A stretch of 64,000 nucleotides of DNA from Aporrectodea caliginosa (GCA_020284085.1 JACEVL010000045.1:1154501-1218500); one strand, 5' to 3'. Shown: positions 42,812 to 53,772, counted from the stretch's first letter. Made by a program: numbers and translations. The notes: generated from the sequence alone by a model not told the origin.

Positions 42812-43969
42812 TTTGGAACTTGACCTGAACCTGATTTCACCTTACCTGCTCATCGGTATACGGACATTTGAACGACGGTTAACTGAACAGACGACACTAG
42901 ACAGACAACACTCTAACGGGAGATAGTAGACCAGGTAGACAATAGAACAGGTGACATTTAACCGGGACGTTATCTTACCGGGAAGACTAATGACCAATTC
43001 ACAATGTGCGGCGTTGTAAACTCTGTATACTCCGCATTGTGTATACTACTCTGTGTATAAAACTAGGCTTATACTGAATGTTGAGCTGGACGTTGTTTTA
43101 GTGAGGCGGAATTTTAGTGGGACGTTAGACTAGATAATAATAATTATTATGTGGAAATAATAAAAAAAATTAGACCAGGGAGTTTGTGTATGGATCTAGC
43201 ACAAAAGGTAAACCAAAGCTGAAACATCATAATGCAATATGCCCAGTGTTGCACTATGCCCAGTTGCCCTTTGGAATCAATACACCGCTGGAATGGATGG
43301 CATCGTCAGAACAAAAAATTCAACCTTCTACTTTTCTCAGGACCGGGAACTGTGTGTATTGTCAAGATGTTGGTTGTTCTAAAAAGTTTCATATTGGGTC
43401 AAAGGCGTTTGTGACTGTAGACATATCACGCACACACTCGACGTTTATGAGTACTTTATTACGCCCGAAGGCAGAGACAAATCAGACGTCACAACATACA
43501 TGCACAAATCTGAACAAACATAAAGTCAAACGCACAGACTGCGAAAATGCTCGTAAAGATCATTTATGCAACTAAATTTACCGTTTATGAAAATCAGCCA
43601 ACCAAATACAATGTTGTCTTATTATATTAGATCAGTGGTGTTTTAAAACGCTTTAACGAAGAGAGTGTGCTAAAAGCGACTGGGAAACCACTGCAGGTCG
43701 TCGTCAAATTGTTAACGAAAATCTTACAGCTGGAACGTAAGAAGCTATTCCTTGCGCTTAGGAATCGCGATCTGTGGCAGGCACTTCGCAGAATGAAAAA
43801 CTTTGTAATGTAAATTACAAACGTAGTGTAATACGGCCTCATCCAACTTGCCACCCCTTCCAAATATCTTGATCCGACTCTGAACCTACCCACATCCTGA
43901 AAGTTGACCTCTCCCGCCCGACCAAAATGTCACCAATTCACACCTGGCGTTACCTTAGCTTATAATGGA
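42812..43969. other. No recognised gene; 129-codon frame
   Basis: A plus frame at 43186-43575 includes 'YAQLPFGINTPLEWM', vaguely like the LPFGI block of gypsy RT, and 'NCVYCQDVGCSKKF'. No neighbouring RT motifs, so it is not called. 43830-43960 repeats the duplicated intron ('caaatatcttgatccgac'). Confidence 0.3.
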
Positions 43970-44355
43970 TGTGCTTCATTGGCTCCCCCTACTGCAGCGG
44001 TTCTCGTATCGGATCATCGCTTTGGTCTGGCGGTCCTTGTTGGGCCTAGCCCCTGCCTATCTAAGTGACCTCTGCTGCCCTACCGGGTCGTTGCTCTCTC
44101 CGCTCTACTGAGCGGGGCGTGCTCATGGTCCCTTTTGCCAGTACAGCTACTAAACAGAATCGGGCCTTCTCAGTGGTTGGCCCCTCCTTCTGGAACGGGC
44201 TTCCTTTGACGCTGCGTTTGCATCCCAGAATCCACTCTGAATCTTTCTATACTTGCCTCAAAACTGTTCTTTTCAGCCGTGCTGTGGTCGGGAGCGCTCC
44301 TGAGTAGTAACCTTGAAGGGGCGCTATATAAACTTCGTAATGAATGAATGAATGG
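43970..44355 (+). mobile_element. CR1/L2-like LINE 3' end
   Basis: DVLHWLPLL-type start ('gatgtgcttcattggctccc'), GLAPAYLSDL, 'FSVVGPSFWNGLPLTLR', 'SFYTCLKTVLFS', then 'ggtcgggagcgctcctgag', 'gaaggggcgctatataaac' and (aatg)n. Its tail is the one carried by the SINEs at 5946 and 39628. Confidence 0.8.
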
Positions 44356-45590
44356 ATAATCATGAGCTGAATAATGATGTAGCCTATGTAGGCCTAATGC
44401 ACTAAATGCAGTGTAAAATTGTAAATCTTCGAGATGTCTCAGTACCAAATAAAGTCGCGTCATGGATATGAGCTTAATATACACCGCTATATCAAATCAA
44501 GTCTGAAAGTCTGGCCAGTTTCGGATCTGAGAAGGTGTCGAGCTGAGGATGAAACATGGCGATAAGATGCAAATCATTACTGATAGGATGGCGGAGGGGT
44601 AGAACCAGGATAAGATAACTTGGAAAGTTCGGGTATAGGCCACACTCTAAATAATGTCTTGATGGAAATGCTGCAGGACAGAGAGCAAACGAAGATGTGC
44701 TCAGATTGAAAGGCGAGAGAGAATGGGTGAGCGTATTGGTGGACGAAAGCAAAATCGGATGGCCAGTAGTATTCTAGAACAAGATATCATAGCAACTACA
44801 TCAAAGATGAAATTCAGACATCAAAAGTTCTCCTTCGTCTGATTTTAGGCCTTTAGCAGTATGAAAATTTATCAACGTATTAATTAAGACTCAAGATCAC
44901 AAATTATGTCCAATGGTTTCCGTGGACTTCATGGTTTCTCAAGTTTTATTTGGAACCAATGACTGGCGTCAATTCACGACTAAGTCTTGTTGACCTATTC
45001 TGCGTGCCACCAGAATGAATAACATCCTGAAAGTTATAGATAGAAACATCAGAAAACACGCAGGTCTCTCTTTCCCCAACATCTGTTTATGCATGTCTGT
45101 GTTGTGATATCAGTACGTGCGTGTCACGATGTCGTTCAGTGCGTGATCCTTTGGTCTGTTAGGCAGCACGCTGAGTCAAACGATTGCGGCTTGCATCCTG
45201 CTTCTAATAAATGACAAAATTATAGATAAATAATTGTTCTCGTATTCTTATTGCTATAAAATGAAATGATTGGCTGCATCTTCTTAAAATGGAATTAATC
45301 CCATTCTAAAAAATAAAAACTGTAAAGACTGCTTTTCACCACACTAGTGCTGATTTCTAGTGGCCTACTCTTCCCTTTACCTCCATCGCCGATTCAATTA
45401 TTCTAAACGCTATAGACCTACACCGTCGCGATCTATAGGCTTGTCTGACCCTTGGATCATTAATAAAAACCTATTCAGATCTTGCCTTCCTGTCAGTCTT
45501 TTATTCACTGAAAATGCACGTGAATAAGCTGGTTTCCGCGACTCGGGTCTATCATGGGCGCAATATAAAGCTTGAGATTACTATTACAAT
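44356..45590. other. Diverged R block (R6) with LINE tail
   Basis: 44480-44750 is intron-1-type sequence; 44770-45590 is the near copy of 25310-26110. CCAAT at 44956. No gene. Confidence 0.4.
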
Positions 45591-46780
45591 AATGGCTACG
45601 AAAAAGTAAGTCTTGGACGCGGTGCCATTTACTTTCCAGCATTCATTTGCATTAAATTCTTTCTATTGGTGGCGGAGATAAGTGTGCGTGAACAACTTGC
45701 TGTGGGTCGTTGCATGGAGTTCCCTCAGGCTCTCATGTGTTATCGTTGGATTATAGATAAAACATGCCACCGATCCGATAACTGCGGTTGCAGCCATTTT
45801 GCACTAAATGTTTTATTATCATAGACTTTGGAAATCCCACTTTGTACGCTTGTCGTGCAGAATGGGAAAAGCCCGAAAAGGAGATTGTAACGATAGCAGT
45901 GACAATTCTTTCAGTTTTAATTTAGTAGTTAAAATTCATGAAGAAATGAATGAAGTATTTCATTACTTGCTGGATAAATTTAACGAATGAATGAATTAAC
46001 TAATAATGAATTAGACTATTTAATTAAATCTAAGTAATTATTTAAATCGACTTAAATAAATGGAATCAACTAACGAGTTAACTAACGGAGATGGCATTCG
46101 TCTCTTCACTCTTCACGAATGATATGTGACCTGCTCTGTCAAAATGAGGCTGTTGTCCCAAAAATTCGTTTGGTATATTTTGGGTTAGCATTGACAAATA
46201 ATAATTTCTGTTTAAAATGTTGAAAAAATTATTATAATTATATCTTGATAGGTTCCAGAGATATGAATTTAATAATGTTTTTCTACTCGAAGTACAATTT
46301 CGAGAAAAACGCATGCAAAGTTAATTAATTAACGCATTAATCGCGTTAATAACGCGTTAAATGCCCAGCCCTAATTTTTTTACATACGAACTTTGTCAAT
46401 TATTATTTCACACGTAGGCCCTAGGCTAGTAATTAGTTATAGTATAGGTTTACAGCGCATAGTGTTTATTTTAAATACACCGCATACACCATATACAATC
46501 TACGAACTCGGTCCTACTCCCACGGATACAAAAGGCCTACAAAGGATGATAGGAATTTCATTCCCCGACTTCTATATAAGAATATATACTGACACTGTTG
46601 TGTTGAAGGCATTTAATTCTCTTGCTCCTCTATAAGAATATACTGACACTATTGAGTAATTTGAGTAGCTCACCGTGCTCACGGGCAGGTTTGACTATTA
46701 GGCCACGCTGGCTAGCCGCCTCAGAATATGACGCATAATGCACTAGGCCTATCGCTTGTTTAAGTTGCCGGTGTGTCAAC
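45591..46780. other. No gene seen
   Basis: 45820-46090 is duplicated at 26120-26370. 46320-46375 carries 'gcgttaataacgcgttaaatgcccagccctaa' (in pieces), resembling one end of a hAT element with no partner end found. Confidence 0.4.
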
Positions 46781-47086
46781 TTGATTTTTCTTCTAATAAA
46801 CGAATATTATTTTGATGATAATGATGATAGGCCTACATGTACTGAGGTTCTGCGCGCCGTGTCGGTCCCGGCGGCCGGGCCGGTGTCATATTTCGCCCTA
46901 CACCGGCCTGCTGGCCTGCTGAAACCTAATGCGACAGCTGGCCATGCACACGCGCAGACACCAGGTCTGAGTTCGTGTGCTGGTTTCAACTTCATGAAAT
47001 TGGGTTATTCATTGGCAACAGCACTGGCTTATGCAGGAAAGCCTCAGCTGTGCGAGGGTAAGGTTGAGGAAGAGGCTGATGAATGA
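46781..47086 (+). other. GC-richer 101-codon frame, unrecognised
   Basis: A patch of higher GC than the surroundings. The frame includes Ala/Gly/Pro-rich segments and 'MKLGYSLATALAYAGKPQLC', and ends in EEEADE. No family recognised, no conserved copy in the window and no splice context. The opposite frame is equally open. Confidence 0.2.
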
Positions 47087-47694
47087 TGCTGTGGAAGTGT
47101 GGATCTGACGCTGATGGTGATGGGCGGATGAGGCTATAAGCAGCCTCAACAGAGTAAACTGTGGCGGGGACCTAACGGCCTGACGGAGCGAACGGAATGC
47201 ATAAAATTTTTAAGGTAGCATTCAAATGGTAGGCCCCTTATTTGTGACATTTGTAGTAAGCCTGGTTTCGTGGCCTCACTGGCCTCGTGGTTAATCCTGG
47301 CCTGAATGCATTGCAATTTGCACTGTTTCTTTCCTTAATCCTTTATTCTTTATTTTTTTACTTTTACAATTTGGGGGCCCTGTGCTGCAGCACACAATCA
47401 GCACTGGGGTTAATCCAGGCCTGAGGGGGGGCCAAATGGGCGTCCGAATTTTGAATTTCCACACTGCAATGGTTGCATTTTAGGCTGTCATGTGAACAAA
47501 TTGCTCTATTATTTCAAAACTGATAGGAAGCAGACGTTACTCGTATAGGCGGTATAGCTAAGATGTTGCTAGAGTCGTCTTTGAGTTTGACTGCAGACAG
47601 TAGGCCTATACTGTAGTAGGAAACCAAACATTTATTGAAATTAATATAAAACCTAGAAAATACGTTCAATTTTCAAGATCGCCATAAGCCTTAA
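47087..47694. other. No gene seen
   Basis: Two diverged halves ('ggttaatcctggcctga' at 47292, 'ggttaatccaggcctgag' at 47408) suggest a decayed repeat. Nothing else. Confidence 0.4.
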
Positions 47695-47950
47695 GGTATT
47701 GTATTGTATTGTATTTGATCCTTTATAAAGCGCTTCTCACAGCATAAGCCTTTCAGAAGCGCCCCCAGTGCGAGATATTCCGAGAGAAAAGGAAGGTTTT
47801 AAGGTGACAGAAAGAGCTAGAGATACTACCACAGAGGTTTGTAGCGTGCAGAGAACGACGAAGTCCATTCTATAGGGAGGGACCTATGCAGGCAAAAGAT
47901 CTAGAATTCTAGATTGAGCAAAGGTAAACAAATTGCTTGCCAGGAGCCCA
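47695..47950 (-). mobile_element. LINE 3' tail
   Basis: Minus-strand relative of 32295-32560: (tattg)n, 'ctttataaagcgcttctcacagc', 'cctttcagaagcgc' (parts of one tail). Confidence 0.65.
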
Positions 47951-48039
47951 GGACGCAGATAGCAGAAATAGTTAACAAACGGTACACAAATCAAGCAAGA
48001 AGATGATCATAACAGTACTGTGATCTAACGTAGCTACAT

Positions 48040-48040
48040 T

Positions 48041-48076
<36 letters not shown>

Positions 48077-48275
48077 TCTTTTCTTTATTAAGCGCCTGAC
48101 AAACGCACTGCGCTGTACATTTACATGTTATGCAATTGAAATCTTAACTACTAACTGAACAGATAGCTTGCAATACAAAGGCGCTAATAGCAGCCTACAA
48201 AGCAAATCCGCCCAACGGGGGCTCGAACTCGGTACCTCTCGGTCTGTGTGCCAGATGTTAACCAATGCGCCACGG
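48040..48275 (-). mobile_element. tRNA-like SINE with (AAT)n tail
   Basis: Inverse copy of the SINE at 38172-38450: (aat)n, 'aagcgcctgacaaacgcactg', body, 'ggctcgaactcggtacctct' (B box) and 'ttaaccaatgcgccac'. Confidence 0.65.
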
Positions 48276-49228
48276 GCATATATTAATAGCATACTCATCA
48301 CAAAGTGGTGCAAGTTCAATATTGTAACTATATAATTATATCCTGTGCCACAAACAATGAGGACAGTAGCTGTTATTATGACTTTCACAGTTCACACAAC
48401 AATCGACCAAAAATTAGTTTAAGCAGGTTTAGTATATGTACGAGGTCTATGTATACGACCAGAATAAAATGGACTGTCTTTAACAGATTCCCATTGATGC
48501 ATGTTAAATATCTTTCTGTATTAGTTTTTCATTAGGCCTATTCCAACACACATTCAACTGAAAAATTCAAAATAGACATCACATTAATATACATTTATTA
48601 TTTATATACTGTAGGGAGGCTCAGGCTAGAGATACCCGGTTTTTTATTTTTGCTGGAACTGAAACTCAACAATGACTGTCTGAGAAGTTTGATTGAAGAT
48701 GCATTACTCCATGACTCGTCAATAATGGGGTCTCAATACAGTGAACAGTGGCTTGGTCTTGCTCTCGATTTGAGCCTGTGGTCTGAGACCACATTTAATA
48801 TGAAGAACAATATTACAACGATATTAAACCGTTGATCGTATGTGCGTGGCTGCCAACATGCAGTGCTAGACTAAATAAAGAGAAAGACACAAAGAAAGAA
48901 ATGCTGAGAGAGATAGACAGAGACAGACAGAGACAGAAAGAGACAGACAGAGACAGACAGAGACAGAGGAGGCATATGATGCTACAGGCCGGCTAGCTCG
49001 AGAGCAGATGACTAAGATGGGATCCCGAGGCACGAGGAATTTTATGGCCAAACAACTTGCTACACAAGATCATGTTTCAAGCGACAACCAGTAGAGATAG
49101 AGCTGATGAATGTAATCTGTAGGCTACAAGTACAACCCTAGATGATGGATGAGCGCGATGCTAGTCTTCTTTGTAATACACAGAGGCATTCCGAGCCACA
49201 TTACAGACGAGAGTTTCTTTGACAATTG
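48276..49228. other. No gene; (GACA)n at 48880-48970
   Basis: A 61-codon frame at 48650-48835 (MLELKLNNDCLRSLIEDAL...) is not recognised. A gagacagaca microsatellite lies at 48880-48970. Confidence 0.4.
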
Positions 49229-49550
49229 TTACAAAAAATGTTTTTCTTTGGGGGGGACAGTCAACACTGCTGTCCCCCCAGTCAAATCTTTGGGGGGACA
49301 GTCCTCCTCTGTCCCCTCATGATTTACGCCACTGGCCTGGCTCCATTCACGTTTTCGATTAACTTTGCGTCCTTCACGTTTATACACAGACTCCAACGCT
49401 GTTCCGTCCATCTTCGCCACTCCAACATCAAAGTATCGTTTTTCTCTAATCGCATATTTTATTTGTTTCTTTATTTCCGTCTTCTTTACTTGTTTATACT
49501 TTAGATCTATCTCCACTGTGCCCCCTACAGCCATTGCAGAGCTCTATGAT
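49229..49550 (-). pseudogene. G10: GIY-YIG-like exon cut by a MITE end
   Basis: Close sister of G6: SAMAVGGTVEI..., 'KRYFDVGVAKMDG' (Tyr of FYVG is Asp), 'SVYKREGRKVN', 'REWSQA', then homology stops at about 49338. There 'catgatttacgccactg' begins, the same terminus as the MITE ending at 37980. The HH, LExxLI and GIVYxRxY parts are not found to the left, so the insertion came with a deletion or rearrangement. Confidence 0.75.
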
Positions 49551-50552
49551 AAGAAATTGAATAACACAACGTCTTTAGATTTTTGAAGCAAATACGGGCT
49601 ATAATGGAATCATAAACTGATTTGATAATTAATTGAAGTTGGTGTATGCAGGCCCTTCAAAATGAAATCACAATGGCAAATGTCCTATAAGAGGAATAGG
49701 CTGGTTATAAGTACATCGACCTCTTCTTCCTTCTTAGTTCCTACGCTTTCTATCCGAAGTTCAGGTTCCCTGTCCCCCAAGACTAAACTAAGACTTCCTG
49801 AAATAATCATAAGAACTATCCTTATCTCATTCTTGTATCTAAAAATATCTCTCCAAATTCCTTAATTTATCGACCCGACGATTCTTCTTCATTTGATTTT
49901 CTCTTCCGTTCCTTCACTGTTACATCTCTAACCATCTCTTGACCTTGAAATTCTCTATCCAATATTTCTCTCTGCCACTTCATATGTTCTCTCCTTCTCT
50001 TTCCTCCCCCTTTCACTCATACATCTAAGAATTTGCTTATAAATTTACCTAGGCCTATGTAACCATTCCTAACAAATAAAAATAATTGAACATTCGTAGT
50101 GCTCACAAATCTAAAGGGCATTATCTGAAGATTTGACCTAACAGACTAGCTGCTGGGAGATTGAATTTACAAGGAAGTATAACGTTGAGTTCGATTTCGG
50201 TTAGTGGTTTAGGTAATTAGGTTAGTAGGATTAGCAGAGTTAGCACTAGGGCTAGTACGATTAGTAGTAAAATTTCATTAAACGAATGCTACAAACAGGT
50301 GGAGATGACAATGGAAATAATTATTTTTTACACCATCGCTGCCAGATGGCTGGTCTCAGGAACTTAGATGATGATAATCAATCACAGATTGATTTCACAT
50401 CATAAACATTGTTTTTGTCATCCATAGTTTTGTCTTGTAATGTTCAACGTTGTCATCGATTTGCTTATTAAATTTGGATTAGGCCCTAATGATGACGTAT
50501 GATTGTTAGTCTTAAGTTCCCATTCAAGATTAGCTTTCGCCATTTGTATGTG
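49551..50552. other. Duplicated flanks; no gene
   Basis: 49551-49990 copies 27100-27560, including the short conserved frame at 49867-49983. 50100-50540 copies 17500-17905. Confidence 0.5.
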
Positions 50553-50990
50553 CTACTTGTGTTCATAAATACGTAGATATACGATTCCTCTTTTAGTTTC
50601 GGGGATCGGATCAGTTGAATTTTTGTCATTAACACAGAGACGGTCATCCAAGTACATACCACGAAGTCGACGGTATAAATCGTTGGCTACATCGTTATTG
50701 ATTGGTTGAGTGCTGAATATCTTTACAAGTTTTAGGTCGCTGTACTCGACTCTTCTGTCGTCGTGATGATTAGGTCTTTCCCAAAACCAATTTACACGTT
50801 TTAGGTCGCTGTACTCGACTCTTCTGTCGTCGTGATGATTAGGTCTATCACAAAACCAATTTACACGTTTTAGGTCGCTGTACTCGACTCTTCTGTCGTC
50901 GTGATGATTAGGTCTATCACAAAACCAATTTACACGTTTTAGGTCGCTGTACTCGACTCTTCTGTCGTCGTGATGATTAGGTCTATTATG
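50553..50990 (-). pseudogene. G11: GIY-YIG-like exon with 23-residue repeats
   Basis: Minus-strand frame open for about 145 codons to TAG at 50553-50555, closest to G4. The N-terminal part with the FYVG strand is missing: an in-frame TGA lies at 50991-50993. The frame begins HNRPNHHDDRRVEYSDLK and repeats a 23-residue unit (NWFCDRPNHHDD, then RRVEYSDLKRV) with a 69-bp period, followed by KIFSTQPINND, 'DLYRRLRGMYLDDRLCVND' and GIVYLRIYEHK. The only Met is near the end, so it needs an upstream exon. Probably a truncated copy, but the repeats stayed in frame. Confidence 0.65.
50726..50985. repeat. 69-bp tandem repeat, about 3.75 units
   Basis: The word ggtcgctgtactcgactctt starts at 50735, 50804, 50873 and 50942, an exact 69-bp period. 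The 50735 unit differs by a few bases (gtctttccc for gtctatcac). Encodes the HHDD segment of G11 in frame. Confidence 0.97.
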
Positions 50991-51312
50991 TCATACCTGA
51001 AAGGAACGTGTCAGTTAAGATTTCCTACGATTATTGCTTTTAGAAGATATTAAATTGCGCGCAGTTGATGACTTTGACCCCAAACTGTTGAGATACAGAG
51101 AGAAAGTGGAACTTAAAATTATTTTAAAGAGCGGAAAACTGAAGACTAAAAGAGAGAAAATAGAACACAGCAATGATTCACGGAGGGAAACATTGATGGA
51201 ACATTTGAGCGTTTCGAAGATAAAAGGCCACGAACAACCCCCAAACGAAAGGCATCAACAAGGATGTGGGAAGTGTGAAATGAGAAACGATAGAGAAGTA
51301 GGCCTATGCGAT
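50991..51312. other. No recognised gene
   Basis: A plus frame 51034-51471 is Lys/Glu-rich with no known domain and overlaps the antisense of a LINE relic, so it is not called. Confidence 0.4.
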
Positions 51313-51609
51313 CTACAGGAAGTGGGTGTTCCGATTCAAGAAAAACCCGTACCTAAACAAATGCGTTTTGAGACAGTTGAAAATGTTGGGCTGCACAGAG
51401 TTGTACTGCAAGCAATGACTGTTCCAGGAGGGTGGTCTAATACACGAGAAGGCACGAAGGGATCGAGTTGAAGTGACGAAACCCGGCACCACCATATCTC
51501 CATGGCTAGCAGAGCGCAACGATCGCCGACCAAGTTTACTTGAGACTGGAAATGAGAGCTCACTGATGTAAGACGGGGCAGAGGCAACAAATGGTGCACG
51601 TTCCAGCAA
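51313..51609 (-). mobile_element. CR1/L2-like LINE 3' fragment
   Basis: GRRSLRSASHGDMVVPG, 'RAFSCIRPPSWNS' and 'IFNCLKTHLFRYGF' are the C-terminal blocks of a CR1/L2-like RT. No tail is visible to the left. Confidence 0.7.
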
Positions 51610-51995
51610 GATGATATGCGATAACTTGCCTGTTTACAGTAGGCTACAGTTTAGTAGCATGGTGTCGTTATTCATTAGTGCAGCTCACAAACTGGTATCA
51701 AATTAGTTTTAGTGCAATATACATTTTGTAGCATACTCTGTAACTGTTGTAGGCCATATACACAATATAATACAACTAAAGATTCATAGAGCGCTTTAAC
51801 AAAGCGAATTCTTGCGCGAGAGCGTGTCTCGCTACATTTCTAATAATTGAATAGATGAGTTTTTTAATTTGATTTAAATTGAGCAGCAGAATGATGTTCA
51901 TTGACGAACCAAAGTAGGAAGACTGTTCCATTCTATTGGTCCAGGGACCGATAAGGCCATACTATTATGTACATTTGTCCACTGATTTTGTACAG
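51610..51995. other. Intron or upstream sequence; no SLC5 exon seen
   Basis: I looked for the preceding SLC5 segment (the EYLxxRF region) here and back to about 46 kb on the plus strand and did not find it. Confidence 0.4.
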
Positions 51996-52047
51996 ATTGT
52001 ATACATGGGTACAGTAATGTACGCTCCTTCGGCAGCTTTAGAATCAG
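51996..52047 (+). CDS. SLC5-like transporter, exon 1 of those visible
   Basis: First recognisable exon of a sodium:solute symporter of the SLC5A5/6/8/12 type, which moves iodide, vitamins or monocarboxylates with Na+ across the plasma membrane in known relatives. Acceptor tgtacag, donor gaatcag|gtaagt. Translates IVYMGTVMYAPSAALES plus one base (phase 1), the 'IYMGVVLYAPALAL' membrane segment of the family. The visible exons together encode about 290 residues out of about 600. The preceding 150 or so residues, including the start, are not seen, and the 3' part lies beyond 64000. The substrate cannot be told from this part. The gene is possibly a pseudogene, see exon 7. Confidence 0.85.
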
Positions 52048-52371
52048 GTAAGTTGACTTTTCGCAAAACCATATCAATTAAGAATTTATTTAACTTTTAA
52101 ATCTTCTAAATCTGGTCTATATAAGCGTATTGCAAACTTCCGAGTTAGTCTATTAGGCCTACGCCTTTAGTTATTTTGTTGATACCCTAGAGCACGTTCT
52201 TTTTTTGTGCTGGCGATACATGTATGTAGAGTTTTAACTGTGCATGCTAGTTTCGAAAATTTTCGGACAACACTCAATAATTCGTAGGGTGTCCCAAAAT
52301 AAGTTGCCGATACAGAACTGATGTTGGATTTTTACTAAACATTTTCGCTCATTTCTTTATCTTTGTCTCAG

Positions 52372-52439
52372 CAACTGGACTTCCAATCGTGGTCTCGATT
52401 CCAGTCATGGCTGCTGTTTCAGTAGCATACACCGCTTTG
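52372..52439 (+). CDS. SLC5-like transporter, exon 2
   Basis: Acceptor gtctcag, donor ttg|gtgagt. The first two bases complete an Ala codon with exon 1, then TGLPIVVSIPVMAAVSVAY and TAL: a membrane segment matching 'TGLPIW.S.......YT.LGG' of SLC5. Ends in phase 0. Confidence 0.88.
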
Positions 52440-52529
52440 GTGAGTATTCTAAAAGTTACTCCTAGCACAGTGTTCTCCACGTTCAATAAACAGATATAAA
52501 TGAAAAATGTTCATCAACACTTTCTACAA

Positions 52530-52680
52530 AGACTTCGTAAAGTTTCGACATCTGCGTGTTCTTATAGCTAGCGACTCTGCTTACACCTTCTACACGCATC
52601 TGAAAACTGTTCTTTATCGCCGGAGTTGGGATGGGAGCGCCTCTGAATAGGTATCTTGGACGTTTGCTATATAGTGAATA
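52530..52680 (+). mobile_element. LINE 3' tail in SLC5 intron
   Basis: 'cttctacacgcatctgaaaactgttctttatcgccgg' (in parts), 'gggagcgcctctgaatag', 'gctatatag': a short LINE tail in sense orientation. Confidence 0.55.
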
Positions 52681-53065
52681 ATATTTACACTGTAACCTCA
52701 TTCAGAATGTAACTTATTTTCTCGATGTCAAGACCAGAAGTTTATACTGTGAATAGCCTTATGGCCAAATAAGATTCGAATTAAACAGAACACTTCATAA
52801 CAGAATTTGAAATTGGTAGTTCCTTTCAGAGGATGAAATAATTATGCTCTGCCGTCACAATGAACTGTGATATCTTACGTTTGGACATGGATGCCGATAG
52901 CCTACCCTGCAACAGTTCGAATTCTTAGCTTCTTCAACACTTTAACGACGAGCTGCATTGGTTTTCCAGTCACTAATACACGCTCGTTTGAGTGTTAAGC
53001 AAAATGCTTTATGAGATTTCACTTATAATACGATTTTTAAAAGTGGTAGTTACTTTACTTTGCAG

Positions 53066-53146
53066 GGTGGAATGAGGGCCGTAATCTGGACAGACGTGTT
53101 CCAAGGGTTCTCAATGTTTGCTGGAATAATCGCGATTTTCATCAAG
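53066..53146 (+). CDS. SLC5-like transporter, exon 3
   Basis: Acceptor ctttgcag, donor aag|gtcagg, phase 0 at both ends. Translates GGMRAVIWTDVFQGFSMFAG then IIAIFIK, the family signature 'GG.KAV.WTDVFQ' and the following membrane segment. The next intron contains the LTR retrotransposon. Confidence 0.93.
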
Positions 53147-53212
53147 GTCAGGATCGCTTTACAATGTCTACATCAACACACAAGGGATCAACGATTACCA
53201 ATGATTAATTAA

Positions 53213-53679
53213 TGTGAACTAATGTTTTGCATATATAATGAGCACAGGTGTTCTTTAGGTTGATATATATATATAATGTGTATTCGATTGTTAAGCGTTT
53301 TAGTCTTAGGCCTTAGTTGCGCTGTCGGCTCGTGGGCGCTTGGCCTAAAGTAGCCTAAACTTTGGCTGACGATAGATTCTCTACACGTGCAGTTAGCGCG
53401 CCAAACTTAGAAACTGCTGATGACAGTGAATTTGAACAATACAGTGTAGTAGTTGGTTTAATGCAGTAGAGAGCTGTATGTTAGAAGTTGCAGTTGAGCT
53501 GTATTGATAAGAACTTTGATTGTACGTTTGAAATAACTGTGTTTGAAGAAAGGAGAAACATTCAAAGAACTGTGTCAATTTAATTCTTAAACAGTTAGAA
53601 GACGTTGAGCAATTTATATGTAGAGATAAGGAAAGTTCTTGAGGTAGGTCACAACTAAGAAAGAAAAGAGTTGGTGACA
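53213..53679 (+). repeat. 5' LTR (467 bp)
   Basis: Begins tgtgaact and ends gttggtgaca (TG...CA). Same length and sequence as 59482-59948. An AT-rich 'gatatatatatataatg' near 53264 may include the promoter TATA box. Confidence 0.95.
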
Positions 53680-53683
53680 TATT

Positions 53684-53706
53684 TGGTGGCAGCGGTGGGA
53701 TTCGAA
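53684..53706 (+). promoter_or_regulatory. Primer-binding site for tRNA-Leu
   Basis: TGGTGGCAGCGGTGGGA and the next six bases ttcgaa are exactly complementary to the 3' end of animal tRNA-Leu (AAG/TAG type: TTCGAATCCCACCGCTGCCA plus CCA). It starts four bases after the LTR. Confidence 0.85.
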
Positions 53707-53772
53707 ACAACGTCTGGGATTCGAAACAACGTCTGGGATTCGAAACAACGTCTGGGATTCGAAACAACGTCG
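53697..53772 (+). repeat. 19-bp tandem repeat overlapping the primer site
   Basis: Four copies of tgggattcgaaacaacgtc. The first copy includes the distal 10 bases of the primer site, so the tRNA T-arm match is repeated four times. Confidence 0.95.

Noticed and set aside
42439..42828. 129-codon Leu-Pro-Ala repeat frame
   Set aside because: Direct translation of the CCTG/CCTA microsatellite inside a LINE tail.
43186..43575. Possible gypsy RT fragment (LPFGI) or Cys-containing gene
   Set aside because: Only one short resembling block and no neighbouring RT motifs.
46320..46380. Complete hAT element with 'cccagccctaa' end
   Set aside because: Only one end is visible; no inverted partner or duplication found.
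51034..51471. 145-codon plus frame
   Set aside because: Partly antisense to a LINE RT fragment and with no recognised domain or splice context.
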